This document shows, one piece after another, positions 56,212 to 64,000 of a DNA stretch of 64,000 nt (position 1 is its first letter; every line of letters begins with the position of its first letter). Origin of the DNA: Vibrio cyclitrophicus (lineage in GTDB: Bacteria; Pseudomonadota; Gammaproteobacteria; Enterobacterales; Vibrionaceae); NCBI RefSeq assembly GCF_024347435.1, contig NZ_AP025480.1, forward strand, positions 2,790,001-2,854,000, in the 5' to 3' direction. Below the pieces are notes generated by a model. It had not been told where the DNA came from, ran no database searches, and was given only the letters and a program-made list of their open reading frames with translations. Position numbers and translations under genes: made by a program.

Positions 56212-56243
56212 TAAAAACAATGGAGGCCTAAAAGCCTCCATTG
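56212..56243 (-). terminator. Terminator-like hairpin between petC and sspA
   Basis: On the minus strand CAATGGAGGC - TTTTAG - GCCTCCATTG is a 10-bp stem followed by TTTTTAT, 44 bases after petC. It should end the petABC transcript. It also lies between the candidate sspA promoter (-10 at 56275-56280) and sspA. Confidence 0.88.
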
Positions 56244-56274
56244 AACATTAACATAATTTGGGAATTAGCACGGT

Positions 56275-56280
56275 ATTATA
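56275..56280 (-). promoter_or_regulatory. Candidate extended -10 promoter for sspAB
   Basis: On the minus strand TGCTATAAT gives a perfect extended -10, overlapping the end of petC. The best -35 (TTGGCG) is 19 bp upstream. A transcript from here would have to pass the hairpin at 56212-56243. Confidence 0.45.
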
Positions 56281-56286
56281 GCACAA

Positions 56287-57024
56287 TTAGTGCACATCAC
56301 GCCAATACTCTTTCTTCAGTAAAATCACAATGATAGTGAAGATTACTAAGAAGGCCATTACCCACCAACCCATAGCGTGGCGCTCAAGTTGTACCGGGTC
56401 GCCCGAGTAAACAAGGAAGTTTACAAGGTCGCGAACCGCTTCATCGTATTCACCAGTGCTTAGCTCACCAGAACCGTCAGTTTCAGTGCCAACAACAACC
56501 TTCACTTCCTCACCATCTACCATGTGAGTATCGTAGATTGGCGTTGGGATTCCTTGTAGCTCTTCAAGAACATGTGGCATACCAACACTTGGGAAAACGA
56601 TGTTGTTCACCCCAAATGGACGAGACGGGTCTTCATAGAAAGTACGAAGATATGTGTATAGCCAATCTGCACCACGAACACGAGCAACCAGAGTTAAGTC
56701 AGGTGGCGGAGCACCAAACCAACTAGCCGCTTGATCAGAAGGCATAGCATTAACCATCAAACTACCAATTTTCACTTCTGGGTCGAAAATCAGGTTTTCC
56801 TTCATTAAGTCTAAAGGAATCTCTAAATCATTCGCAACACGCTCATAACGTTGGTACTGCGTTGAGTGACAAGCGAAACAATAGTTAATGAACATCTTAG
56901 CGCCATTTTGCAATGAGGCTTTGTCTGTTAAATCATTGTTCGCTTTGTCTAATGGTACGCTTGCACCCGCTGCCATCGCCAGTGACGGCAACATAGCAAA
57001 TAAAATTACAATCCACTTTTTCAT
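56287..57024 (-). CDS. petC: Cytochrome c1 of the bc1 complex
   Basis: 245-residue membrane-anchored haem protein of ubiquinol-cytochrome c reductase; it takes electrons from the Rieske protein and passes them to cytochrome c. A signal peptide (about 1-18) precedes the haem c motif CFACH (about residues 49-53). The axial Met is probably in VNAMPSDQA. A C-terminal membrane anchor (about 217-236) completes it. It overlaps petB by 4 bases and ends the petABC operon. Confidence 0.96.
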   Translation of the reverse strand: MKKWIVILFAMLPSLAMAAGASVPLDKANNDLTDKASLQNGAKMFINYCFACHSTQYQRYERVANDLEIPLDLMKENLIFDPEVKIGSLMVNAMPSDQAASWFGAPPPDLTLVARVRGADWLYTYLRTFYEDPSRPFGVNNIVFPSVGMPHVLEELQGIPTPIYDTHMVDGEEVKVVVGTETDGSGELSTGEYDEAVRDLVNFLVYSGDPVQLERHAMGWWVMAFLVIFTIIVILLKKEYWRDVH

Positions 57025-58286
57025 TTGAATGTCACCCTTTCTGGTAATGGTTTCGTCGCTTCATTTTTACTGTAGAACCACAGCAGAACGAAGAACATGA
57101 AGTAACCTAAGCTAAAGATTTGAGCTAGTAGCGTGTATGTTGGCGTTGCTGGAAGCGCACCAAGGACACCAAGCGCAATAAAGCTTATTGTGAATTGGAT
57201 GATGTTAATCAAATGCAGTTTGCTACGGTAACGGTAAGAGCGCACTTTGCAACGATCGAACCAAGGTAGTAGGAAGAGCACGACAATAGAGGCGCCCATT
57301 GCTACTACACCTAACAGCTTATCGGGAACAGCACGAAGTACAGCGTAGAACGGCGTGAAGTACCAAACTGGAGCAATGTGCTCTGGTGTTTTCAGTGGGT
57401 TTGCAGCTTCAAAGTTTGGCGGCTCAAGGAAGTACCCACCCATTTCTGGGTTAAAGAACAGCACGTAACAGAACAAGAATAGGAAGCCAGCAACACCAAC
57501 CATATCTTTTACCGTCCCGTATGGGTGGAAAGGAATAGAGTCAATGATGTCGTATTTCTTAGTGTAATCCTTGTGGAATGGGAACTGAGTCTTGTAGTCG
57601 TCGCCCATCGTACCTTTAGGAAGCTTGGTTTCGATACCGTCAGGGTTATTCGAACCTACTTCGTGCAGTGCTAGTACGTGAAGTACGATAAGCAGCAATA
57701 GTACGATTGGTAAAGCGATAACGTGCAGTGCGAAGAAACGGTTCAGCGTTGCACCAGAGATGATGTAGTCACCACGGATCCAAAGCGTTAGGTCATCACC
57801 AATAACTGGGATTGCACCAAACAGAGATATGATTACCTGAGCACCCCAGTAAGACATTTGACCCCATGGTAGTAAGTAACCCATGAAAGCTTCAGCCATA
57901 AGCACTAAAAAGATCAACATACCGAAGATCCAAAGTAGCTCACGAGGTTTTTGGTATGAACCGTAGATTAAACCACGGAACATGTGCAGGTAGATAACCA
58001 CGAAGAATGCCGAAGCACCCGTTGAGTGCATGTAACGCAGTAACCAACCGTATTCTACATCACGCATGATGTATTCAACAGAAGCGAACGCACCTTCACC
58101 AGACGGTACGTAGTTCATTGTTAACCAAATACCCGTAAGGATTTGGTTAACCAGTACCAACATTGCTAAAGAACCGAAAAGGTACCAAAAGTTAAAGTTC
58201 TTAGGCATTGGGTATTCAGATAAATGCTTTTTATAAGCATTCATCGCAGGTAGACGTTTCTCTACCCAATCAAGCAATCCTTGCAT
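57021..58286 (-). CDS. petB: Cytochrome b of the bc1 complex
   Basis: 421-residue polytopic membrane subunit with about eight or nine helices. It binds two b haems through paired His residues (LRYMHSTGASAFFVVIYLHMFRG contains the first pair by position; ALHVIALPIVLLLLIVLHV the second). The quinol site motif PEWY appears as PVWY (HIAPVWYFTPFY), and the GYLLPWGQMSYWGA segment is typical. It overlaps petA by 1 base and petC by 4. Confidence 0.96.
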   Translation of the reverse strand: MQGLLDWVEKRLPAMNAYKKHLSEYPMPKNFNFWYLFGSLAMLVLVNQILTGIWLTMNYVPSGEGAFASVEYIMRDVEYGWLLRYMHSTGASAFFVVIYLHMFRGLIYGSYQKPRELLWIFGMLIFLVLMAEAFMGYLLPWGQMSYWGAQVIISLFGAIPVIGDDLTLWIRGDYIISGATLNRFFALHVIALPIVLLLLIVLHVLALHEVGSNNPDGIETKLPKGTMGDDYKTQFPFHKDYTKKYDIIDSIPFHPYGTVKDMVGVAGFLFLFCYVLFFNPEMGGYFLEPPNFEAANPLKTPEHIAPVWYFTPFYAVLRAVPDKLLGVVAMGASIVVLFLLPWFDRCKVRSYRYRSKLHLINIIQFTISFIALGVLGALPATPTYTLLAQIFSLGYFMFFVLLWFYSKNEATKPLPERVTFK

Positions 58287-58876
58287 TACGCGTCTCCCTC
58301 GTCCACACCGATCATGATCTTAGTGTCACTCAAATACATATGCTTTGGTACAACAAGGTTCAATGGAGCTGGTACGCCTTGGAATACTCGACCTGCCATA
58401 TCAAACTTTGAACCATGACAAGGACAGAAGAAACCAGACTTAACACCCTGAACTTGTTCTGCAAAAGAATCCGGTAGGTAAGTTGGAGAACAACCTAAGT
58501 GCGTACAGAAACCAACAGCAACGAAGAATTCCGGCTTAATCGAACGGAACTCGTTCTGTGCGTATTCAGGTTGTTGTTCAGCTTCAGATTGAGGGTCACG
58601 AAGTTGACCACCGATCGCTTTTAGGTTTTCTAGTACCGATTCAGCTCGGCGTACAACCCATACAGGCTTACCTTGCCACTCGACACGAACCATTTGTCCC
58701 GGTTCTAACTTACTGACTTCCACTTCCACCGGGGCGCCTGCAGCTTTCGCCTTAGCACTCGGATTCCATGATTTAATAAAAGGCACGGCTACAGCAGCTG
58801 CTCCTAAACCACCAACAACGGCTGTTGTTGCGGTTAAGAAACGCCTGCGACCGTTATTTAAAGGCGCGTTGCTCAT
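58286..58876 (-). CDS. petA: Rieske iron-sulfur subunit of the bc1 complex
   Basis: 196-residue 2Fe-2S protein anchored by an N-terminal helix. The N-terminus carries a twin-arginine signal (GRRRFLTATT) retained as membrane anchor. The cluster ligands lie in CTHLGC and CPCHGS, with the disulfide cysteines of the same boxes. petA starts the petABC operon, with a strong promoter upstream and a 12-codon ORF overlapping its start. Confidence 0.96.
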   Translation of the reverse strand: MSNAPLNNGRRRFLTATTAVVGGLGAAAVAVPFIKSWNPSAKAKAAGAPVEVEVSKLEPGQMVRVEWQGKPVWVVRRAESVLENLKAIGGQLRDPQSEAEQQPEYAQNEFRSIKPEFFVAVGFCTHLGCSPTYLPDSFAEQVQGVKSGFFCPCHGSKFDMAGRVFQGVPAPLNLVVPKHMYLSDTKIMIGVDEGDA

Positions 58877-58892
58877 CCAAACATTCTCCCAT
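58854..58892 (-). CDS. Short ORF (12 codons) overlapping the petA start
   Basis: ATG preceded by AAGGAG three bases upstream opens a frame MGECLDEQRAFK that ends at a TAA inside petA, in another frame. Its ribosome-binding site is stronger than petA's own (GGGAG, 9 bases before the petA ATG, which lies within this ORF). It could be a regulatory upstream ORF or chance. Spacing of 3 bases is tighter than ideal. Confidence 0.3.
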   Translation of the reverse strand: MGECLDEQRAFK

Positions 58893-58973
58893 TTGCTCCT
58901 TATGGATTGAAATAATTCCGAATAAAGAGCATGGCTAACAAAATATGTATTTAGTTCTATTTATTGACGGCAA

Positions 58974-59002
58974 ATGATAAATAAAACCCTACTTTTTGAC
59001 AA
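58974..59002 (-). promoter_or_regulatory. Sigma-70 promoter of petABC
   Basis: On the minus strand TTGTCA (5 of 6) - 17 bp - TATCAT (5 of 6). Transcription should begin near 58967, giving a leader of about 90 bases. The rest of the 330-bp petA-rpsI gap holds the rpsI terminator and otherwise AT-rich sequence without a gene. Confidence 0.75.
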
Positions 59003-59125
59003 GATAAAGCTACCTTTTTGTAACAATCATGAGGCAAAGCGCACATTGGGTTACAAAAGCTTTCAAAATATAAGAATTTGGAAATAAAACGAGGGAGGGA
59101 AAGCGTTTAGAGGTGGTATAAAAAC

Positions 59126-59152
59126 AAAAAGCCCGGCATATAGCCGAGCTTT
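59126..59152 (-). terminator. Rho-independent terminator of rplM-rpsI
   Basis: On the minus strand AAAGCTCGGC - TATAT - GCCGGGCTTT forms a 10-bp stem with one G-U pair, followed by TT and a T-rich tail, 55 bases after rpsI. Confidence 0.9.
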
Positions 59153-59206
59153 GAACCACAATTCCAGTCGTAAAACTGGGAGCGTGTACTTTTTCGTAAA
59201 GAAAAA

Positions 59207-59599
59207 TTAACGCTTAGAGAATTGAGGTTTACGACGTGCTTTACGTAGACCAACTTTCTTACGTTCAACGCAACGAGCGTCACGAGTAACGTAGCCAGCT
59301 GCACGTAGAGCAGGACGTAGAGTTTCATCGTACTCCATAAGAGCGCGAGTGATACCGTGGCGGATTGCGCCAGCTTGACCAGAAATACCACCACCAGAAA
59401 CAGTGATGTAAAGGTCAAGTTTCTCAGTTAGTTCAACTAGCTCAAGAGGTTGCTTAACAACCATACGAGAAGTTGGACGACCGAAGTAAACATCAAGGCT
59501 ACGCTTGTTGATTACGATCTCACCAGAGCCTGGTTTGATGAAAACACGAGCTGCTGAGCTTTTGCGACGACCAGTGCCGTAGTATTGATTCTCTGCCAT
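59207..59599 (-). CDS. rpsI: 30S ribosomal protein S9
   Basis: 130-residue small-subunit protein whose C-terminal tail reaches the P-site tRNA. It matches E. coli S9 from [20 protein letters not shown] to the ending RKPQFSKR. I use the ATG giving MAENQ; an in-frame ATG two codons upstream (MKMAENQ) sits too close to the AAGGGG ribosome-binding site. It follows rplM by 13 bases. Confidence 0.98.
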   Translation of the reverse strand: MAENQYYGTGRRKSSAARVFIKPGSGEIVINKRSLDVYFGRPTSRMVVKQPLELVELTEKLDLYITVSGGGISGQAGAIRHGITRALMEYDETLRPALRAAGYVTRDARCVERKKVGLRKARRKPQFSKR

Positions 59600-59612
59600 T
59601 TTCATAATCCCC

Positions 59613-60041
59613 TTAGATGTCTAGTACTTGTGGCTGTTGAGCAACATGGTTGTGCTCAGTACCAGCGTACACTTTAAGCTTACGGTACATCGCGCGGCCT
59701 AGAGGACCACGTGGAAGCATACCTTTAACTGCTAGTTCAAGAACCATTTCTGGTTTCTTAGCAATTAGCTTTTCAAAAGTGATAGTTTTAAGACCACCTG
59801 GGAACTCAGAGTGACGGTAGTAAACCTTACCCTTAGCTTTGTTACCAGTTACAGCAACTTTCTCAGCGTTAACAACGATGATGTAATCACCAGTATCTAC
59901 GTGAGGAGTGTATTCTGCTTTATGCTTGCCGCGTAGGCGAGAAGCGATTTCACTTGCTAGACGGCCAAGAGTTTTGCCTTCAGCGTCTACAACATACCAG
60001 TCGCGTTTTACAGTTTCTGGTTTAGCAACGAAAGTTTTCAT
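59613..60041 (-). CDS. rplM: 50S ribosomal protein L13
   Basis: 142-residue large-subunit assembly protein, same length as in E. coli. It begins [20 protein letters not shown] and carries the family motifs [12 protein letters not shown] and [12 protein letters not shown]. It is the first gene of the rplM-rpsI operon. A leader of about 150 bases with a GNRA-type hairpin precedes it. Confidence 0.98.
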   Translation of the reverse strand: MKTFVAKPETVKRDWYVVDAEGKTLGRLASEIASRLRGKHKAEYTPHVDTGDYIIVVNAEKVAVTGNKAKGKVYYRHSEFPGGLKTITFEKLIAKKPEMVLELAVKGMLPRGPLGRAMYRKLKVYAGTEHNHVAQQPQVLDI

Positions 60042-60206
60042 GCTAATAATTACCTATTTAAAAAATTTACACTTAAGGAATACTCGCGTACTCCCACTGT
60101 CTAAGAGTTACCATTCATCACCCCTTCGAGTGTTGGAAAACTCTTGGCATAACGTGATTTTACTCATCGCTAGAGGCCCGCAGTAACGGTAGGTCGCAGG
60201 ATTATA
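60042..60206 (-). promoter_or_regulatory. rplM promoter (-10) and structured leader
   Basis: A perfect TATAAT (minus strand, 60201-60206) followed by a G/C-rich discriminator marks the likely promoter; no strong -35 is seen, but a T-rich stretch lies upstream. The leader of about 150 bases contains GGAGTAC - GCGA - GTATTCC (60077-60094), a 7-bp stem with a GNRA tetraloop, ending 35 bases before the rplM ATG. rplM-rpsI is known to be autoregulated by L13 in E. coli; this hairpin is a candidate site by inference. Confidence 0.55.
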
Positions 60207-60288
60207 GAGAAGAGCGAAGAAAAAATCACCTCTTTTTGAACAAAATCACGATTTTTTTAATTCTCTTTCTTATTCGAGATAATCAAAG

Positions 60289-61392
60289 CTAACTCAAGTG
60301 TTCTTTTGCCAAATATTCGTGGCTCTGCATTTCGATTAAGCGCGACTGACAACGTTTAAATTCAAACTCCAGCTGACCATGAGTATACAAACTTTCTAGC
60401 TCAACCTCTGCTGAAATTATCAGCTTAACATTGCGCTCGTAGAACTCATCGACTAACGCAATAAAGCGTCTTGCCGCGTCATCTGAGGTGGAACCCATTT
60501 GCAAAACATTTGCCAATAATACCGTGTGATAAACCTTAGACAGTTCAATATAGTCATTCTGGCTACGGGCCGACTGACAAAGCTGAGCAAAGGTTCCATG
60601 TAGAACGCCGTCACTTGCTTCTATTACGTCTAATTGACGATGGTTAACCTCTATTTGCTTTAACTTCTGTTTATCTTCGCCCACCAACTGTGCGTAGTAC
60701 TTTTCAAGATTGATATTCGCTTGGCTATCTAATGGGTAATGATAGATTTCAGCTTGCTCTAAAGTACGCAGTCGATAATCGATCCCGCTATCGACATTAA
60801 GAATGTGACAGTTGTCTTGAATAAGCTTGATTGCAGGTAAGAATCGCGCGCGCTGCAAACCATTGCGATACAAATCTGCAGGTGGGATATTTGAGGTCGC
60901 GACTAAAATAACGTTTCGTGCGAAAAGTTCTTGGAACAAAGTCCCTAGAATCATTGCATCCGTAATGTCCGAAACAAAAAACTCATCGAAACAGATAATG
61001 TCCGCTTCTTCTTTTAGCTTATCTGCCACCAAAGGCAATGGATCGCTCACATTACCTAATACTTTCAACTCATCATGCACGCGATACATAAAACGGTGAA
61101 AGTGAACTCGCATTTTATTTGTGGTCGGTAAGGCATCATAGAACGTATCCATTAAATACGTCTTACCGCGCCCTACACCGCCCCAAAAATAGAGACCTTT
61201 GGGTGGTTTCGGTGATTGAACTTTTTTCCCTAGTAGCTTCTGAAATCGAGTCAACTCAGGAATAGGAGTATTCATATATTCTTGGAACTGATGAAAGAGT
61301 TCATCTAAAGATTTAACGGCTTGCTCTTGTGCTGGATCTCTTTGAAATCCATGTTCTTTTATATCTTGTTCGTATTTTTTAATGGGATTCAT
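60289..61392 (-). CDS. zapE: Cell division protein ZapE (AFG1-like ATPase)
   Basis: 367-residue AFG1/YhcM-type P-loop ATPase that associates with the Z ring and modulates FtsZ polymers in E. coli. It has Walker A GGVGRGKTYLMD (about residues 72-83), Walker B IICFDEFFVSDI, and the sensor segment LVATSNIPPADLY. The N-terminal region YEQDIKEHGFQRDPAQEQA is typical. It is divergent from zapG-degQ-degS, as in E. coli. Confidence 0.95.
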   Translation of the reverse strand: MNPIKKYEQDIKEHGFQRDPAQEQAVKSLDELFHQFQEYMNTPIPELTRFQKLLGKKVQSPKPPKGLYFWGGVGRGKTYLMDTFYDALPTTNKMRVHFHRFMYRVHDELKVLGNVSDPLPLVADKLKEEADIICFDEFFVSDITDAMILGTLFQELFARNVILVATSNIPPADLYRNGLQRARFLPAIKLIQDNCHILNVDSGIDYRLRTLEQAEIYHYPLDSQANINLEKYYAQLVGEDKQKLKQIEVNHRQLDVIEASDGVLHGTFAQLCQSARSQNDYIELSKVYHTVLLANVLQMGSTSDDAARRFIALVDEFYERNVKLIISAEVELESLYTHGQLEFEFKRCQSRLIEMQSHEYLAKEHLS

Positions 61393-61611
61393 GACGACAT
61401 TTCCACAATGAAAGCAATATCAGACAGCGAAGAAAAATGAGCCTAAACAATTCTAGAGTTAATGCCATACGGCGAATAAAGCAGCACTAAACTGCTAACT
61501 AGCGCACACGCATTTCTCTTTATACTGCGGCTTTCTCATAGTACCATGGAGCCGTACCACGTGTAACTAAGCAGTAACAAACATGTTAAAAAACAATAAT
61601 AAGGAGCTGTT

Positions 61612-62067
61612 ATGCCTTGGATGTATGCCGTTGCCGGTTTACTAGTCGGAGTTATTTTAGGGGTCGCTATTTCTCGTCTCATGACACCTGAATACAAAAA
61701 ACAAAAGAACGTACAGAAAGAATTAGATAGCGCAAAGTTTGCCCTTGAGCAACAGCGACAAGAGCCGGCTGACCACTTTGCGAAATCAGCAGAAATGCTG
61801 GATACCTTAGGTAAGGACTACACGAAACTGTATCAGCACATGGAAAAAACGAGCTCAGAACTCATCCCTAATCTACCTGAGCAAGACAATCCATTTGTGA
61901 AAACAGCGGCTGCACACTCAGACAAGCCACAAGATAAAGCTTCTATTAAAGAGGCAACACTTGAGGAACAACCCAAAGATTACGCCAATGGCGCAACGGG
62001 GTTATTTACTGAGCAGAAGAAAGAAATTATTGATGCTCCGGATGTCGTTACAGCAAAAGCATCGTAA
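61612..62067 (+). CDS. zapG: Inner-membrane protein ZapG (YhcB, DUF1043)
   Basis: 151 residues: an N-terminal membrane helix (about 3-23, with GLLVGVILGVAISRL), then a coiled coil (about 30-85, QKELDSAKFALEQQRQ) with the family segment DHFAKSAEMLDTLGKDYTKLYQHM, and a low-complexity acidic tail. YhcB/ZapG links division and envelope synthesis in E. coli. AAGGAG lies 6 bases before the ATG. The upstream 219-bp gap to zapE holds both promoters; I could not assign them. Confidence 0.92.
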   Translation: MPWMYAVAGLLVGVILGVAISRLMTPEYKKQKNVQKELDSAKFALEQQRQEPADHFAKSAEMLDTLGKDYTKLYQHMEKTSSELIPNLPEQDNPFVKTAAAHSDKPQDKASIKEATLEEQPKDYANGATGLFTEQKKEIIDAPDVVTAKAS

Positions 62068-62135
62068 ACATTTAATACTTCTGTGAACTTTACAAAGGTT
62101 TTTGAGTCATAACTTTCACTCAGGTCATTTGAAAT

Positions 62136-62162
62136 TTCTCATATCTATAGTAAATATGAGAA
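62136..62162. repeat. Inverted repeat upstream of degQ
   Basis: ttctcatat - ctatagtaa - atatgagaa, two 9-bp arms around a 9-base spacer, 29 bases before the degQ ATG. It may be an operator or an mRNA hairpin. It has no U-run, so it is not a typical terminator for zapG. Confidence 0.55.
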
Positions 62163-62190
62163 GGCTAAGACCTTAACTAGAGAGGAGTTT

Positions 62191-63549
62191 ATGATGAAAA
62201 AACCTTTGCTTGCTTTATCGGTACTGACTTTAAGCTTAAGTTCAATCATCACGCCAATTCAAGCGACAGCCGCACTTCCCCTAAGTGTGGGTAATGAACA
62301 ATTACCTAGCCTAGCTCCTATGCTTGAGCAAGTTACCCCCGCTGTGGTTAGTATTGCTGTAGAAGGCAAACAAGTACAACGTCAGCAAATCCCTGAACAA
62401 TTCCAATTCTTTTTTGGCCCAGAGCAAACTCGAGAGCGACCGTTCCGAGGTTTGGGGTCGGGTGTCATCATTGACGCTAAAAAAGGCCATATCGTCACCA
62501 ACTATCACGTAATTAATGGCGCCGACGATATCAAAGTGAAACTTCATGATGGTCGAGAATATGATGCCGAACTCATCGGTGGCGACCAAATGTCTGATAT
62601 TGCGCTTCTGAAATTAGAGGAAGCCAAGAACCTAACCCAGATAAAACTCGCAGACTCAGATCAATTAAGAGTCGGTGATTTTAGCGTGGCTATCGGTAAC
62701 CCATTTGGACTCGGGCAAACTGTCACATCAGGTATCGTATCGGCCCTAGGAAGAAGCGGCTTAAACCTTGAGAACTTTGAAAACTTCATTCAAACCGATG
62801 CCGCGATCAATAGTGGTAACTCTGGTGGCGCGCTAGTCAACCTTAACGGTGAACTGATTGGTATCAACACCGCCATTCTTGGCCCTAACGGAGGCAATGT
62901 CGGTATCGGTTTTGCCATCCCGTCTAATATGATGAAAAACCTGACAGAACAGATTCTCGATTTCGGTGAAGTGAAGCGCGGTATGTTGGGAGTTCAAGGT
63001 GGAGAAGTGACCTCTGAATTAGCAGAGGCGCTCGGTTATGAATCAAGTAAAGGTGCGTTTGTTAGCCAAATTGTACCAGACAGCGCAGCAGATAAAGCAG
63101 GCCTGAAAGCGGGTGATATAATTACCTCTATCAATGGTAAACGCATTGATACCTTCAGCGAATTAAGAGCCAAAGTGGCCACTCTCGGTGCAGGTAAGCA
63201 AATTGAGCTTGGAATCGTTCGTGACGGAAAAAGCAAAACCTTTGATGTCACGTTAGGCGAATCAACCAATAACAAAACACAAGCTGAAAAGCTCCATGAA
63301 GGACTTGCGGGTGCTGAGTTGACCAACACTAACGATAGCGATGCAGCTACAGGAGTGAAGGTATCAAATGTGGCTAAAGGCTCACCAGCAGAAGCCTACC
63401 AGCTTCTGAAAGATGACATCATCATCGGCGTAAACCGCCAAACGGTTAAGAACCTTGCACAGTTCAGAGATATTTTAGAGAAACAACCTGGCGTATTGGC
63501 ATTGAATATCCAACGAGGAAATAGAACTATCTACCTAGTCATTCGTTAA
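62191..63549 (+). CDS. degQ: Periplasmic serine endoprotease DegQ (HtrA family)
   Basis: 452-residue periplasmic protease/chaperone of the DegP/DegQ group. A signal peptide (cleavage near TAA-LP) is followed by the trypsin-like domain with catalytic His (TNYHVI), Asp (SDIALLKL) and Ser (NSGNSGGALV), then two PDZ domains (about 265-345 and 370-450). Two PDZ domains and the short LA loop (QQIPEQFQFFFGPE) point to DegQ rather than DegS. Two adjacent ATGs are possible; the second is better spaced from GAGGAG. Confidence 0.94.
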   Translation: MMKKPLLALSVLTLSLSSIITPIQATAALPLSVGNEQLPSLAPMLEQVTPAVVSIAVEGKQVQRQQIPEQFQFFFGPEQTRERPFRGLGSGVIIDAKKGHIVTNYHVINGADDIKVKLHDGREYDAELIGGDQMSDIALLKLEEAKNLTQIKLADSDQLRVGDFSVAIGNPFGLGQTVTSGIVSALGRSGLNLENFENFIQTDAAINSGNSGGALVNLNGELIGINTAILGPNGGNVGIGFAIPSNMMKNLTEQILDFGEVKRGMLGVQGGEVTSELAEALGYESSKGAFVSQIVPDSAADKAGLKAGDIITSINGKRIDTFSELRAKVATLGAGKQIELGIVRDGKSKTFDVTLGESTNNKTQAEKLHEGLAGAELTNTNDSDAATGVKVSNVAKGSPAEAYQLLKDDIIIGVNRQTVKNLAQFRDILEKQPGVLALNIQRGNRTIYLVIR

Positions 63550-63567
63550 TAATTTGTCAGTATAACC

Positions 63568-63618
63568 AAAGGGAGGCCGCATAAGTTTGCTTGAAACTTA
63601 CTCAGTCTCCCTTTTCTT
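63568..63618 (+). terminator. Terminator after degQ
   Basis: aaagggag pairs with ctcccttt as an outer stem, with an inner hairpin taagttt - gcttg - aaactta, followed by TTCTTT. It lies 18 bases after degQ and suggests that degS also has its own promoter. Confidence 0.82.
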
Positions 63619-63704
63619 TAGATGAATCAAAATGCTATGCTTCACTTGTAATTAAGCCATCCATTCGCTGATGGCTTCGTACCTTACTTGTTGAAGAGGG
63701 AAAC

Positions 63705-64000
63705 ATGCTGTCCTTTCTATTTCGTTCTATTTCCCTTGGACTTGTTTCAGCGGCGCTTATTCTTCTCGCATTTCCGAGTTTAAGATCAGGCATTGTTTCT
63801 GACGTCACCACCCCTAAAGTGGATAATATCGCCTCTCTTCAGATTTCATTTAACCAAGCAGTACGCCGTGCAGCACCTGCTGTTGTGAATATCTATAGCC
63901 GTAAATACGCAGAGAGCGATCGCAACAAACTGCTGACTCAAGGCTTAGGGTCAGGAGTCATTGTCAGCGAAAAAGGCTACATCATTACCAACTTCCACGT
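63705..64000 (+). CDS. degS: Site-1 serine protease DegS (cut by window end)
   Basis: 5' part of degS, the inner-membrane-anchored HtrA protease that starts the sigma-E response by cleaving RseA. The 98 codons visible give an N-terminal membrane anchor (about 5-27, SISLGLVSAALILLAFPSL), the conserved AVRRAAPAVVNIYSR segment and the protease start GLGSGVIVSEKGYIITNFHV, whose last His is the catalytic one. The anchor in place of a cleaved signal peptide and the position after degQ identify DegS. AGAGGG lies 6 bases before the ATG. Confidence 0.95.
   Translation, partial: MLSFLFRSISLGLVSAALILLAFPSLRSGIVSDVTTPKVDNIASLQISFNQAVRRAAPAVVNIYSRKYAESDRNKLLTQGLGSGVIVSEKGYIITNFH

Overview
The window is chromosomal core sequence of a marine gammaproteobacterium, almost certainly a Vibrio. 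This rests on gene content and order: arcB - GGDEF gene - yhcC facing gltBD, a dcw cluster without mraZ or ddlB next to rnpB and rsmI, rplM-rpsI followed by petABC and sspAB, and zapE facing zapG-degQ-degS. Two intergenic palindromic repeats also look like interspersed repeats of vibrios. I see no prophage, integron, transposase, CRISPR array, tRNA or rRNA gene.

Left part (1-23 kb). A 5'-complete arcB runs off the left edge, with a PAS/GGDEF diguanylate cyclase and the radical SAM gene yhcC on the same strand. Facing them are two complete but non-identical glutamate synthase operons in tandem. The first gltBD resembles the Bacillus-type enzyme and the second is the enterobacterial type; each pair ends in a clear terminator. 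Next come a DUF1499 lipoprotein, an mtnN - CbiB-like - btuF - yadS group (nucleoside recycling, cobalamin uptake, a TRIC-family membrane protein), and a LysR regulator whose 3' end overlaps a convergent TSUP transporter gene.

Middle part (23-50 kb), all on the minus strand: mutT, dapB, carA (UUG start, strong promoter, candidate paired ARG boxes), carB; then secA, lpxC and the division/cell-wall cluster, transcribed rsmH-ftsL-ftsI-murE-murF-mraY-murD-ftsW-murG-murC-ftsQ-ftsA-ftsZ with many 1-8 base overlaps, followed by lpxC. The RNase P RNA gene lies upstream of rsmH. Its P3 region is enlarged by three tandem copies of a unit of about 24 bases.

Right part (50-64 kb). rsmI diverges from lpoA-yraN-diaA-dolP (peptidoglycan synthase activator, nuclease-like protein, DnaA regulator, outer-membrane lipoprotein). 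sspAB, petABC (cytochrome bc1), rpsI-rplM and zapE follow on the minus strand. zapG-degQ-degS (envelope proteases) run to the right edge, where degS is cut.

The genes are overwhelmingly housekeeping, and I did not find a convincing undescribed multi-gene system. The points most worth a second look are the paired divergent glutamate synthases with a structured leader, the repeat-expanded RNase P RNA, a CbiB homologue that has lost the family signature residues, a terminator-like hairpin between a predicted sspA promoter and sspA, and a short ORF with a strong ribosome-binding site overlapping the petA start.
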